Part shown: positions 9,948-19,423 of the stretch, in pieces | Layout: each line of letters starts with the position of its first letter | Position numbering within the stretch: position 1 is the first letter of the stretch | Assembly (NCBI RefSeq): GCF_023716485.1 | Contig: NZ_CP092418.1 | Location: forward strand, 1 to 64,000 | Length of the DNA: 64,000 bases | Reading direction: 5' to 3' | Origin: Microbulbifer variabilis | GTDB lineage: Bacteria; Pseudomonadota; Gammaproteobacteria; Pseudomonadales; Cellvibrionaceae | Made by a program: the position numbers and the translations under genes | Notes under the pieces: generated by a model | The model's database searches: none | Told to the model about the DNA's origin: nothing | The model's input: only the letters and a program-made list of their open reading frames with translations

Positions 9948-12128
9948 ATGAAGAGATTTTTCCTGTCGCCAATGGCTTTTGCCCTGGCGGTTGCTGTCGC
10001 AGCTCCCAGCCTCGCTGAGGAACGTTTAGAGAGCGTATCCGTTATTGGTAACTCCGATTCTGTCTCCAAGCTGCCGGGCTCCGCGCACCTGGTTGATGCC
10101 GAAGAGCTGGCAAAATTCGAGTTTGTGGATATCAACCGTATGATGCGCTCGGTTCCGGGGGTCTACATCCTTGAAGAGGATGGCTACGGCCTGCGCCCGA
10201 ATATTGGAATTCGCGGTGCCCAGGGTGGGCGCTCCGCCAAAATTTCCCTGATGGAAGATGGAGTCCTGGTGGCTCCAGCACCCTACTCGGCACCGGAAGC
10301 GTATTACTTCCCGAGTGCCGGCCGCATGGATGCCATTGAAGTAGTGAAGGGCCCCGCTTCGTTGCAATACGGCCCATTCACCGTGGGTGGTGCGGTAAAT
10401 ATGTTGAGTACCCCCATTCCCACTTCCAGCCAGGGGATGGTGCAGCTGGAAGCCGGTGAATACGGTGAGACCCGTGTGCACGCACACTATGGCACCAGCA
10501 CAGAAAATACCGGCTGGCTACTGGAGACCCAGCAACAGTATGCCGACGGTTTCCGCGAAATTGATCGATCTGGCAGTGCAGATATCGCCAAAGAAGACTA
10601 TCTGCTGAAAGGTCGCCTGCAATCCAATGCGGATGCGACCTACCGCCAGCAGTTGGATATAAAGTTGCAGTACTCCGAAGAGGAGTCTGGCATGAGTTAT
10701 CTGGGCCTAACGGATGCCGACTTTAAGAAAGATCCGAACCGTCGATACGGTATCAGCGCCCTGGATGAAATGCAGAATCGCCACAGCACTATCCAGCTGA
10801 ACCACAGTATCGAACTGAGTGACAGTTTTACCCTGCATACCCAGGCTTACTACAACAAGTTTAAACGCGACTGGTTTAAGGTCAGCGAGGGTGACTTGAT
10901 AGATGCTGTTAATACCGGCGGCAGTGTTGATGGAGTTTTAGACCCTCAAGCGGTTTTGGATGGTACTGAAGATTACACCTTCGGTGTTAAGCACAACAAT
11001 CGTGAGTACGAGGCCAAGGGCCTGCAGATCAGTGCCGATTGGCGCTTTAATACTGCTTCCGTTAGTCATGAGCTGTCCTTTGGAGTGCGCCAGCATCGAG
11101 ATGAGGTGGATAGATTCCAGCCTGTGGAAAACTATGAGCAGGTTGATGGCAAATTGGTGTATCTGAGCACAGATATTCCCGATACCGCTGAAGAAAGCAG
11201 CAATAACCGTGTTGAAGAAGCGGATGCAACTTCGTTCTTTATCTACGACGATATCCAGCTGAACGATAAGCTGACTCTCACTGCTGTTCTTCGCTACGAG
11301 GATATAGAGACCGAGCAGCAGCGTTATAACGACGCCGAGCGTACCGAGAAGGGCAGTTATCGCACCAATCAGGTGGATGAATGGCTGCCAGGTTTGGGAC
11401 TTGTTTACCAGGCAAGCGAACAGTGGAGCCTGCTGGCAGGTGTGCACCGTGGCTTCGCCCCTCCCGGCGCAGGTGCAGCCGATGGCCAGGGGCCGGAGTT
11501 ATCCACAAACTATGAATGGGGTGCTCGCTTCGATAACGGCAGCCTGAATGCTGAGTTGATCGCCTTCTACAGTGACTATGAAAATGCTGTGCAAAACTGC
11601 TCGGTGGCGGTGAAATGTCCCAATGGTGCCGAGAGTGGTACCTACCAGTTGGGTGAAGCAGAAATCAAAGGGCTGGAAGCTACGTTTGGAAGTGAGTGGG
11701 TGCTCACAAACGGTTGGATACTACCGGTGCGGGCAACCTATACCTTTACTGATGCAGAAATCAGTGAAGATAGTGACGGTAATGACCTGCTTGCCGGCGA
11801 TAATCTCGAATATCTGCCGGAAAATGTTTTTGCCGTATCCGCCGGCCTCGACAGCGGTGCAGCCTGGCGTTTAAACCTGACCGCGGCTTACCAGGACGAG
11901 ATGTGTGTGAATACCGGTTGTAACCGGGGGAATACCGATAAATTCGATTACACAGAGTCTCTGTGGGTTGTGGATGCCGCTGCGCACTACGATTTCAGCG
12001 CAGACCTGACCGGTTACCTGAAAGTGGATAACCTGTTTGATGAGCAGGTGATTATCAGCCGCAGTCCCGATGGTGCCCGCGCCAACCGGCCGCGCACCGC
12101 CACACTGGGTATGAAATACGTTTTCTAA
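9948..12128 (+). CDS. TonB-dependent outer-membrane receptor, FecA-like (ferric citrate/siderophore type)
   Basis: This 726-residue receptor has a clear signal peptide (MKRFFLSPMAFALAVAVAAPSLA, cleavage near residue 23), a TonB-box-like start (ERLESVSVIG) and a plug domain. The plug carries LPGSAHLVDAEEL, NRMMRSVPGVYILEEDGYGLRPNIGIRG and IEVVKGPASLQYGPFTVGGAVNM, all close to FecA. A 22-strand barrel follows, ending in the canonical aromatic terminus LGMKYVF. There is no N-terminal signalling extension, so it probably does not signal to a FecR/sigma system, and none is nearby. A consensus-like GGAGG precedes the ATG. The likely substrate is ferric citrate or a related chelate. Confidence 0.9.
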   Translation: MKRFFLSPMAFALAVAVAAPSLAEERLESVSVIGNSDSVSKLPGSAHLVDAEELAKFEFVDINRMMRSVPGVYILEEDGYGLRPNIGIRGAQGGRSAKISLMEDGVLVAPAPYSAPEAYYFPSAGRMDAIEVVKGPASLQYGPFTVGGAVNMLSTPIPTSSQGMVQLEAGEYGETRVHAHYGTSTENTGWLLETQQQYADGFREIDRSGSADIAKEDYLLKGRLQSNADATYRQQLDIKLQYSEEESGMSYLGLTDADFKKDPNRRYGISALDEMQNRHSTIQLNHSIELSDSFTLHTQAYYNKFKRDWFKVSEGDLIDAVNTGGSVDGVLDPQAVLDGTEDYTFGVKHNNREYEAKGLQISADWRFNTASVSHELSFGVRQHRDEVDRFQPVENYEQVDGKLVYLSTDIPDTAEESSNNRVEEADATSFFIYDDIQLNDKLTLTAVLRYEDIETEQQRYNDAERTEKGSYRTNQVDEWLPGLGLVYQASEQWSLLAGVHRGFAPPGAGAADGQGPELSTNYEWGARFDNGSLNAELIAFYSDYENAVQNCSVAVKCPNGAESGTYQLGEAEIKGLEATFGSEWVLTNGWILPVRATYTFTDAEISEDSDGNDLLAGDNLEYLPENVFAVSAGLDSGAAWRLNLTAAYQDEMCVNTGCNRGNTDKFDYTESLWVVDAAAHYDFSADLTGYLKVDNLFDEQVIISRSPDGARANRPRTATLGMKYVF

Positions 12129-12156
12129 TCCCACAGAGTGACAGAGCACTCAATTA

Positions 12157-12187
12157 GAAACCCCGGCTTTCGCCGGGGTTTCTTTTA
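12157..12187. terminator. Bidirectional terminator between the receptor and rlmI
   Basis: The perfect 11-bp arms GAAACCCCGGC (12157-12167) and GCCGGGGTTTC (12172-12182) close a TTTC loop and are followed by TTTT. The convergent rlmI gene ends 23 bases further on, so the same hairpin can end both transcripts. Confidence 0.88.
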
Positions 12188-12204
12188 TAGCGAATAAGTG
12201 CACG

Positions 12205-13392
12205 CTACCAGCGGCTGCCGCCCAAATGGGCAAAGTGGGCCTTGAGGTAGTTGGTCTCAGGAATTGCCGGATGTATTGGATGGTCTGCGCCCTGGCCACC
12301 GCTGGCGAGTATTGAAGCTCTACGACCCAATCGGTGCGCAGCACCGCGTATACAATCGAGCAGTTCTTCCGATTGAAGATGCATAGAACAGGAAGCACTT
12401 ACTAACAAGCCGTCCTCCGACAATAAACGCATAGCCAGTTCGTTTATGTGGCGGTAAGCGGCAAGGCCGGCTTTGTGATCTTTGCGTCTTTTAATAAACG
12501 CGGGGGGGTCTAGCACTATGACATCAAACTTCTCGCCCTCGGCCATCATGGCCTTCAGAACCTCCAGCGCCTTACCTTGCACCGTATCCAGTCTGTCGGC
12601 AAAACCGTTGTGCTGTGCATTCAATTGACACCAGTCCAGGGCCTGCTGCGAGGCATCTACACAAACTGCGTGACTGGCGTCGTTGGCCAGAGCCTGGATT
12701 CCCCAGCCGCCCGCATAGGAGAAGAGGTCCAACACACGCTTCCCCCGTACCCAGCGGTTTAACAGGCGGCGGTTTTCGCGGTGATCGTAGAACCAACCGG
12801 TTTTTTGCCCCTGGTGAACTGGCGCCAAAAGCGGAACGCCATTTTCCTCAAAGGGCACTAGTTCTGGTACTTCTCCGTAAGCAATCTGGTTAATGAGGGG
12901 CATATCCTCAACTGCACGGCCTTGGTGATCATTGCGCAGTAAAATTCCTGTAGGTTGAGTCAGCTCGATTAACTTATCCACAACCACCTGTTGGTAGCGA
13001 TCCATGCCCCAGTTGCTGACTTGTACGACTAGATGATCGTTAAAGCGATCAACTACCAGCCCCGGTAGGGCATCGGAATCTCCGTAAACCATACGGTAGC
13101 TGGGGTGGTCGAAGTAGCGTTGCCGCTGTAGCAATGCGGTTTGCAAGCGCTCACCAATGTCGTCTTCGGAAAAATTGTCCTTGCGGCTCAATAGGCGGGC
13201 GCAGATTAATTGGCTGGGGTTGACCCAGGCTGTGCCCAGAAGTTTACCCTGACTATCCAGAACCTGGCACTGGCTCCCCGCTTCCAAGCCTTTCAGCGGG
13301 GAGCGCTTGGTGTCCACCTCATTACTGTATATCCACAGGTGGCCGCGCTTTAAACGGCGCTCTGCGCCGCGATTCAATATTAATTCCGCCAA
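12205..13392 (-). CDS. rlmI: 23S rRNA m5C1962 methyltransferase RlmI-like
   Basis: This 395-residue class I SAM-dependent methyltransferase has an N-terminal PUA-type RNA-binding domain (LNRGAERRLKRGHLWIYSNEV, about residues 5-75) and a C-terminal Rossmann domain. The Rossmann domain contains RVLDLFSYAGGWGIQAL (SAM motif I), VIVLDPPAFIKRRKDHKAG (DPPAF motif IV) and LVSASCSMHL (motif VI with catalytic Cys). This is the architecture and length of E. coli RlmI/YccW, which methylates C1962 of 23S rRNA. The start is TTG at 13392 with a GGAG about eight bases upstream. A perfect DnaA box (TTATCCACA, 12974-12982) happens to lie in the gene. Confidence 0.88.
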   Translation of the reverse strand: MAELILNRGAERRLKRGHLWIYSNEVDTKRSPLKGLEAGSQCQVLDSQGKLLGTAWVNPSQLICARLLSRKDNFSEDDIGERLQTALLQRQRYFDHPSYRMVYGDSDALPGLVVDRFNDHLVVQVSNWGMDRYQQVVVDKLIELTQPTGILLRNDHQGRAVEDMPLINQIAYGEVPELVPFEENGVPLLAPVHQGQKTGWFYDHRENRRLLNRWVRGKRVLDLFSYAGGWGIQALANDASHAVCVDASQQALDWCQLNAQHNGFADRLDTVQGKALEVLKAMMAEGEKFDVIVLDPPAFIKRRKDHKAGLAAYRHINELAMRLLSEDGLLVSASCSMHLQSEELLDCIRGAAHRLGRRASILASGGQGADHPIHPAIPETNYLKAHFAHLGGSRW

Positions 13393-13771
13393 TTGGGGTC
13401 TCCGTAAGCTGGGGTGATTCGCGGAGGCAATTGTGCTTGGCTCGGGGGATAGGTCAAGGATTTCGAGTCTTTGTGGATAAACAGGATCGATGTGCAGTGA
13501 TCAAAGAGCAAAGTACGAGTAAAAGTGTGAATAACTAGCTACTGGGTCATCTTGTGGATAACCCACAGGAATTCAGATATTAAGTAAGCAGAGTAGCTCA
13601 CTAAGGATGTGAGCACTTACAAACATAATGTATTCTCGACAATAAATGTAGTCACAACCTCTGCAGGAGGAGGGGTATTTAGCAGAAATGGTTGGTAAAG
13701 TGCGAATTAATCGGCAGAATTTACCGCCAAGATAAAATTGTGCCTTGTTGGCGTTGTGGAAAACTCTATCA
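13393..13771. other. Intergenic region with a cluster of DnaA boxes
   Basis: These 379 bases lie between the divergent rlmI and glxA-type genes. They contain two perfect DnaA boxes in reverse orientation (TGTGGATAA at 13472-13480 and 13553-13561), one near-match (TGTGAATAA at 13526-13534) and a weaker TGTGGAAAA near 13755. The 13553 box continues into ATAACCCACA, making a TGTGG/CCACA inverted repeat. No coding potential is apparent. The rest holds presumed promoters for the two flanking genes. Confidence 0.6.
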
Positions 13772-14758
13772 ATGAAATTGACTCAGGACCAGTCTATTCA
13801 AATTGCCATGTTTATCTATCCGGGCGCTTCCAGCTTGGATGTGACTGGGCCACTGGAGGTTTTTGCTCTGGCCAATCATCTCCTCCGTGAGGAGGGGCGT
13901 TACCCTTCTGACTTTTACAAAATCCAGTTATTGGCTGAAGAATCCGGGCTGGTACAGATGGGCACGGGTGTAAAGCTGTATGCGGATTGTGGATATCGTG
14001 AGGTGAAAGATATCCACACCCTGTTGATGAGTGGTGGGCCGCCTGGAAGTTCTAAAGCCCTCTATTCCCAAACAGACATTCTCGACTGGCTGTGTGAACA
14101 AAAACAGGTGGTTAAACGGATGGGCTCAATTTGTAATGGTGCTTTGATTTTGGCTAAGGCTGGGGTGCTGGCTGGTCATAAAGCAACTACCCATTGGGCA
14201 AATGTGGATGAGCTACGGCAGTTTGCCGATATTGAAGTAGACCCTGATGCAATTTATGTATGTGATGATCATATTTATACCTCGGCCGGTATTACCGCAG
14301 GTATTGATCTCGCTCTGGCGTTAGTCGAGGAAGATCACGGGCGTAGTTTGGCACTGGCAATCGCCAAACTAATGGTCCTCTATCTCAAGCGGGATGGCGG
14401 CCAGCGGCAATACAGCAGCCACTTGATGAATCAGCAACAGAGTGATCGCTTTGCCAGGCTTGTGGAGTGGATTTACCAAAATTTGAATCAGTCTCTCACA
14501 GTAGAAAAATTGGCACAGGAATCTGCTATGAGTCCCCGTAATTTTTCTCGCTGCTTTCTCAAGGAGCTGGGAGTGACCCCAGCGCGCTTTGTCGAAAATA
14601 TCCGTGTGGAAAAAGCCTGCCAATTATTGTCTGAACAAAACCTGTCGCAAGAAAAAATAGCCTGCCTCTGTGGCTTTCAATCCCAGGAGCAATTGAGACG
14701 CACGTTTCGAAGACATAAAGGCATACTTCCCAGTGAGTTTCGTCGGCGTTTTCATTAA
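13772..14758 (+). CDS. GlxA-family transcriptional regulator (DJ-1/PfpI domain plus AraC helix-turn-helix)
   Basis: This 328-residue regulator has two domains. Residues 5-185 form a DJ-1/PfpI-type glutamine-amidotransferase-like domain (FIYPGASSLDVTGPLEVFALAN; nucleophile elbow GSICNGALILAKAGVLAGHKATTHW with its Cys). The rest is an AraC/XylS DNA-binding domain with two helix-turn-helix units (LTVEKLAQESAMSPRNFSRCF and SQEKIACLCGFQSQEQLRRTFRRHKGILPSEFRRRF). Family members often sense small metabolites such as amines or betaine derivatives. The ATG at 13772 is used; a TTG at 13745 lies further upstream. The target genes are not obvious from the neighbours. Confidence 0.88.
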   Translation: MKLTQDQSIQIAMFIYPGASSLDVTGPLEVFALANHLLREEGRYPSDFYKIQLLAEESGLVQMGTGVKLYADCGYREVKDIHTLLMSGGPPGSSKALYSQTDILDWLCEQKQVVKRMGSICNGALILAKAGVLAGHKATTHWANVDELRQFADIEVDPDAIYVCDDHIYTSAGITAGIDLALALVEEDHGRSLALAIAKLMVLYLKRDGGQRQYSSHLMNQQQSDRFARLVEWIYQNLNQSLTVEKLAQESAMSPRNFSRCFLKELGVTPARFVENIRVEKACQLLSEQNLSQEKIACLCGFQSQEQLRRTFRRHKGILPSEFRRRFH

Positions 14759-15088
14759 ATAAAACTACAAAGGCAAACTCATAATCCATCGTGAAATAAT
14801 ATTATTTTGTGTTCGGCTGTGTTCAATTGAGAATTAAATGAATTATTGGCCTTTTGATAATTTTTTAATTCTCCTGAATGACTGCTTTTTCAACTAAAAA
14901 AGATGAATAGTTACAGTATGGGAAAAACACTTTCTTAGATTGCTCCCCAATTAAAATGTCAGAATTCGTCGTAAGTGTGTCTCTTGTTCCAATAGCTGCA
15001 ATGTAATAATTCTAGGTTCAAAATTTTTAGGTACGTGTTAACCGTTAGATCTCACAGATATGGCTTAGGGGCTAAATAGATAGATCAG
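14759..15088. other. AT-rich intergenic region with a long imperfect inverted repeat
   Basis: These 330 bases follow the GlxA-type gene and contain no credible gene. The arm GAGAATTAAA (14829-14838) pairs with TTTAATTCTC (14864-14873), and inside it AATTAT (14841-14846) pairs with ATAATT (14857-14862) around a 10-base loop. This gives 16 bp of AT-rich stem with a small internal loop, possibly the terminator of the preceding gene. The remainder to 15088 should hold the promoter of the serine hydrolase; no confident -35/-10 pair was picked. Confidence 0.5.
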
Positions 15089-16363
15089 ATGAAAAATAAA
15101 AAGTTTGTGTTGGGTATCTTTGCCCTGCTGTCTTGTATTGGCTATTTGCTCTGGCCGGTTTATCAATTTTATGCCTGGTCTCTGGATTCGTTACCACTTA
15201 GTCCATTTGGTTGGCAGGCGTTAGCCACCGAGGCACCATCGACACAAAAGCTTTACCAAAAAGAGCTGCAACCGGCAGCAGATCAGTCGCTTAAAGCCAT
15301 TGAAAAGCATCGCCAGAAGATTGGTTCTCCTGCAATTTCTGCTGCAGTCTCGGCTTGTGGCAAGCTTGTTTGGGCTGGCGCATCTGGATGGGCAGATTTG
15401 GAAGAGCAAATACCTGTTACCACTGAGACACGTTTTCGTATCGGCAGTACCTCTAAGGCTCTGACTGGAACAGCTCTGGCGCGCTTGGCACAGAAGGGAA
15501 GTGTTGACCTTGACAGTTCAATATCAAACTACCTAGAAGCATTGCCCAACCCGGAATGGGCAGAGATAACTCCACGCCAGTTGGCCTCTCATATGTCGGG
15601 TTTACCACATTATAAGAAGAATTCTGATTGGCTTGGTTTGTATAAGACACTGGAACTGGACACTCATTACGACAGTATGTATCAGGCCCTGGAAATTTTT
15701 GACAATAGTGAATTGTTATTCCAACCAGGCACAAATTTTTATTACAGCACCTTGGGCACTGTTCTTCTGGGAGCAGTTCTGGCTGGTTCAGAGCAAAAAA
15801 GCTATTTGAATGTGATGGAAGACGAAGTCTTTATTCCTGCCGGAATGAAAAATACTGAGGTCTCTCCATTAAATGGCAATATGGAAAGAAATATTGCCCG
15901 TTTCTATAAAAGTAATGGTTTAAGCGGGGATGAACTTCGCCTGCGTGAATGGCGACCGGTGGATTTAAGTCATCGTCTGCCGGGAGGTGGTTTTATTTCC
16001 ACACCCACTGACCTGGTAAAGCTTGGTGCACACTATCTCGACGACAACTTTTTAGCTGCTGAAACCCGGGAAGTTTTTTGGTCCCCACAAAAGCTTGCTA
16101 ATGGAGAGGTCAATAAGCAGCACTATGCGTTGGGTTGGCGGTACCGAGAACAAGAAATTCCATCTGTGGGAATAGTGCGTCATGCTAATCATGGTGGTGT
16201 CAGCCGCGGCAGTCAAAGCTGGTTGATGATTATGCCGGATCACAACCTGTCAGTGGCAGTAAATATCAATCGTAAAACAAAAGCTTTTTGGGATTTTGGT
16301 CGTATCTCAATGGATATTGCTAAAGCTTTTATTCGGCAACAGGGTAAATTAGGTTGTAAATAA
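15089..16363 (+). CDS. Class C beta-lactamase-like serine hydrolase
   Basis: This 424-residue protein has an N-terminal membrane anchor or signal (KFVLGIFALLSCIGYLLWPVY, 5-25) and a serine beta-lactamase/penicillin-binding-protein fold. The SxxK nucleophile motif is STSK at 120-123 (RFRIGSTSKALTG), preceded by the usual 'SAAVSACGKLVWAGASGWAD' strand pair. The second motif is YYSTLG instead of the common Y-S/A-N, and the third is HANHGGVSRG, an HGG in place of K-S/T-G. Such proteins include esterases, D-aminopeptidases and PBP4*-like enzymes, so antibiotic resistance cannot be assumed. It is a single gene with its own terminator. Confidence 0.87.
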   Translation: MKNKKFVLGIFALLSCIGYLLWPVYQFYAWSLDSLPLSPFGWQALATEAPSTQKLYQKELQPAADQSLKAIEKHRQKIGSPAISAAVSACGKLVWAGASGWADLEEQIPVTTETRFRIGSTSKALTGTALARLAQKGSVDLDSSISNYLEALPNPEWAEITPRQLASHMSGLPHYKKNSDWLGLYKTLELDTHYDSMYQALEIFDNSELLFQPGTNFYYSTLGTVLLGAVLAGSEQKSYLNVMEDEVFIPAGMKNTEVSPLNGNMERNIARFYKSNGLSGDELRLREWRPVDLSHRLPGGGFISTPTDLVKLGAHYLDDNFLAAETREVFWSPQKLANGEVNKQHYALGWRYREQEIPSVGIVRHANHGGVSRGSQSWLMIMPDHNLSVAVNINRKTKAFWDFGRISMDIAKAFIRQQGKLGCK

Positions 16364-16365
16364 AA

Positions 16366-16398
16366 AAACCGGCCAAGACCAATAGCTCGGCCGGTTTC
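16366..16398. terminator. Terminator after the serine hydrolase gene
   Basis: The perfect 9-bp arms AAACCGGCC (16366-16374) and GGCCGGTTT (16389-16397) close a 14-base loop. The hairpin lies directly after the stop and before the convergent subtilisin gene, so it may serve both. The U-run on the plus strand is short; on the minus strand the A-run preceding the stem provides a good U-tract. Confidence 0.75.
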
Positions 16399-16441
16399 TA
16401 AAAATACCCCCTCTCTGTCAATCATTGGAGGGAATGGCTTT

Positions 16442-19423
16442 CTATTGGGTATTCACCATAACTTCGGTTTCGGCAAATACGGTCTCACCGTTACCGTGGC
16501 TGAGAATTCCCAAGGCTCGGGTACCAGGGGAGATATCCTGCCACTCCAGATTGATAGTGCCACTACTATTTATTTGTGCCTGCGGCGGAGCTGTGAGCTG
16601 GGTATTGCCGTTGTCTCCACTCAGGTTAAAGTTAAATAGGGTAAATGGCGTAGGGCCCTCCGCAGAGGCGTAGTCCACTACGAATACTGCATACTGACCT
16701 GCGGAGGGATTGACCAAATCGACAGATTCAGCGGAAGTCGGTGAACCGCTGGTGCCCACCTCTGGGAAGTCGGGGCCGGGGCCGTAGACTTGTAAATCCA
16801 AGTCGTCGCTGCCACTACCATCGCCCACATCCGCATCAAATAAGGCTACGCGGGCAAGCTTTGTACCCTCCGGAATATCGAAGAAAATCAGCTGGTTTTC
16901 TCCATCCTCAACGCTACCAGGGAAAGGTACGCCTTCCGCTAAGCCGTTGATATCCACTTGATAGTTGCCGTTATAACCAAATTGTACGGGCAGGTTTACT
17001 GCACCATCGCTGCCATCGACACTGATCTTCTGAGTTGTGGATAGTGGAACCGGGCGTACAGCGATAGGACTGCGTACTTCCTGGCGTAAACCAACAGATT
17101 TCCAGCTTAATTCGCCAAATACCCACTCGTTCATGGCCGCTTCTTCGGTAACCGTAAAGGTAACTTCAAACTCGGCGCTATCTCCCTCTCTAAGGCGTAG
17201 GGTTTTAGGGTTAACACTGACCTCGACACCTGCGGGTGCCTCTACAGAAGCCCAATACCATCTCTGGCCGCGGCCGACGCTGGTGACACGGCGCTTGATG
17301 GTTTGGGTGCCAACCAATTCACCGATGCCGATTGATGGCAGGTTGAGATCACTGGAATCCAAAGAATAGCCAGCGGAAACCAGTCCCTCACAGGTACTGG
17401 CCTCGATAATCTGCGGCTGATTTTCTGCGCCACAGAGGAAGGCTAGATAGTCGTTGAAACCGGCATCGTAGACTAGACCGGGGTCGAAAGCCGCGGCGGG
17501 CACTATAGCGCCAGCACCAATATCGAAGGGATCAGCGGCTTCGGGTCCGAAGGACTTTTGCAGGTTGGTGCGCGCTGTACTCATCAGTGCGGATTTGGCC
17601 ATAGCCGGGCTCCAGTCCGGATGAGCCTGTTTTAACAGGGCCATAATACCGGCGACATGGGGGCTGGCCATGGAGGTGCCATTTTTGGCGGCGAATAGGT
17701 TGCCGCCACTCAGTACTGGTGAAGTACCGGCGAGAATGCCTACGCCCGGTGCTGCCACATCCGGCTTGATAATATCCGTCGCACCCACGTTGTGGCCGCG
17801 GGAAGAAAAGCTGGCGATGCGGTCTTCGCGGGAAATCTTCAGCTCTGGATCCAGGGTGCCCGTGGCCCCCGAATTCTCAACCAGCATGGCGCCATCCGCA
17901 TGGCGAATCATCACACCGGGGATCGTAGTATCCGGTGCCGACATAACGATCGGATCCATACGGTCTACAGCACTGCCGTCGTTATAGACAACAATGGCCA
18001 CTGCGCCGGCGTCTGCAGCATTGTTGTATTTAGTACTGAAGGAGCATCCCCCACGCTTCACCAGCGCGATTTTGCCTTCAATGGCCTCGGAGTTGGTGAG
18101 TGCGGAGCAGGCCTCCAGAGGGGCACCCACAACAACAGGTGCCGATAGTAGACCTGCATCTTCCATAGTGATCGGGCCGTTGCCTTCACGGGCATCGTAG
18201 GTGCCCACAACCGCTTCAGGGGCATCCACCTGCAGGGCCGTGCCAAAGCTCTGGTCGTCTTCGGCGGCCGCCACTGCGGTAATCCAGGGGACACCAGAAG
18301 GCGTGCCCATTGTTTGTGGGCCTGGGCCATTATTGCCGGCAGAAGTGGCAACAAAAACGCCCGCATCGGCGGCAAACAGGAAGGCGATCTCATCGGCACC
18401 GGTAAAAACGGTACTGGAGCCACCCACTGAGAAGTTGATGACATCCACACCGTCGGCCACGGCTTCGTCAATAGCAGCCATGGAGTCTGCCGAGGAGCAG
18501 CCGCTATCGTCCGGGTCTGGGGCATCCCAGCACACCTTATAGGCCGCGATACGGGCACGCGGCGCCATACCGGTCAGGGTTTTCCCATCTGGGGTCACTA
18601 CACCGTAGTTCCCTGCGGCAGTGGTGGCGGTGTGGGTGCCGTGTCCGTCCGCATCCCGTGCAGAGAGAAACTCGTAATCCGCCAGAGTCTTGTTGGAGAG
18701 GAAGGCGTCTGAAAAAGACTTGGCCTTGATCAGTTTGTTATTGCAGGTAAAGGCGGCGTCACCGGGGTTAAAGTCTGTGTTACCAAACTCACAGCCCTCA
18801 CCGATAAAGGATTCAGGCACCGGACCATAGGAAATATTGACGCCACGATTGCCCTGCCGTGGCGTTGGAACATCCATCAGGCTCGGGTGTTCTGGATGAA
18901 TACCCGAGTCGATGACACCCACGACCACATCCTCACCGGTGATTCCCCAGAGCCAGGGACTGGGTGTATTTGTCAGGCCGAGGAAGTCTGCAGTGGAATC
19001 GGTATGCATTTTCAGCAGGCGATCTTCCCAGACGCCTTTCACATCTTTATGGCTACGCAGTGCTTCGGCATCCTTTTCACTCATAACTGCGGCAAAGCCG
19101 TTAAAGGCCGCCTTGTATTCATGCACTTTGCGTGCGCCGGGCACCGCGGAAAGCACCTGTTGACGACGTGTTTTGAGAAAATCGGAGTAGTGGCGATAGC
19201 TACTACTGCGCGGGTCAGCCTTGCGACGTATATTGGACTTAGCGCTGGAGAGGCCCGCGACTGTGCCGCTGTAGGTGGAGAGTGGCTCGCCATCGAGCTG
19301 TACGATATAGACCTTTTTATTCTTTTGGATTTCGGGGGTGAGTGTGTCTGCTACTGAGGCTGCGAAACTACTGCCAGAGCACAGCAGGCCCGCAATAAGC
19401 GAGGAAATTATTTTTCTTTTCAT
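16442..19423 (-). CDS. Secreted subtilisin-like serine protease (S8) with PA domain
   Basis: This 993-residue exoprotease has a signal peptide (residues 1-21, ending SSFA-A), an inhibitor I9-type propeptide (KVYIVQLDGEPLSTYSG to KGVWED, about 36-135) and an S8 catalytic domain. The triad residues are visible: D172 (VIDSGIHPEH), H261 (DADGHGTHTATT) and S584 (GTSMASPHVAG), with the oxyanion Asn in SAGNNGPG. A PA (protease-associated) domain is inserted at about 425-520 (KIALVKRGGCSFSTK). The C-terminal third has an Fn3-like domain and a pre-peptidase-type beta-sandwich with DADVGDGSGSDDLDLQVYGPG. This is the architecture of marine degradative subtilases. It stands alone. Confidence 0.92.
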   Translation of the reverse strand: MKRKIISSLIAGLLCSGSSFAASVADTLTPEIQKNKKVYIVQLDGEPLSTYSGTVAGLSSAKSNIRRKADPRSSSYRHYSDFLKTRRQQVLSAVPGARKVHEYKAAFNGFAAVMSEKDAEALRSHKDVKGVWEDRLLKMHTDSTADFLGLTNTPSPWLWGITGEDVVVGVIDSGIHPEHPSLMDVPTPRQGNRGVNISYGPVPESFIGEGCEFGNTDFNPGDAAFTCNNKLIKAKSFSDAFLSNKTLADYEFLSARDADGHGTHTATTAAGNYGVVTPDGKTLTGMAPRARIAAYKVCWDAPDPDDSGCSSADSMAAIDEAVADGVDVINFSVGGSSTVFTGADEIAFLFAADAGVFVATSAGNNGPGPQTMGTPSGVPWITAVAAAEDDQSFGTALQVDAPEAVVGTYDAREGNGPITMEDAGLLSAPVVVGAPLEACSALTNSEAIEGKIALVKRGGCSFSTKYNNAADAGAVAIVVYNDGSAVDRMDPIVMSAPDTTIPGVMIRHADGAMLVENSGATGTLDPELKISREDRIASFSSRGHNVGATDIIKPDVAAPGVGILAGTSPVLSGGNLFAAKNGTSMASPHVAGIMALLKQAHPDWSPAMAKSALMSTARTNLQKSFGPEAADPFDIGAGAIVPAAAFDPGLVYDAGFNDYLAFLCGAENQPQIIEASTCEGLVSAGYSLDSSDLNLPSIGIGELVGTQTIKRRVTSVGRGQRWYWASVEAPAGVEVSVNPKTLRLREGDSAEFEVTFTVTEEAAMNEWVFGELSWKSVGLRQEVRSPIAVRPVPLSTTQKISVDGSDGAVNLPVQFGYNGNYQVDINGLAEGVPFPGSVEDGENQLIFFDIPEGTKLARVALFDADVGDGSGSDDLDLQVYGPGPDFPEVGTSGSPTSAESVDLVNPSAGQYAVFVVDYASAEGPTPFTLFNFNLSGDNGNTQLTAPPQAQINSSGTINLEWQDISPGTRALGILSHGNGETVFAETEVMVNTQ

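Noticed and set aside
13393..13771. Chromosomal origin at the DnaA-box cluster
   Set aside because: There is no clear AT-rich unwinding element with ordered boxes, and the gene order places the usual origin just upstream of dnaA, outside the window. Kept as a possible DnaA-binding locus instead.
15089..16363. Antibiotic-resistance beta-lactamase
   Set aside because: Second and third motifs (YYS, HGG) differ from class C enzymes, and a broad family of esterases and peptidases shares the fold.
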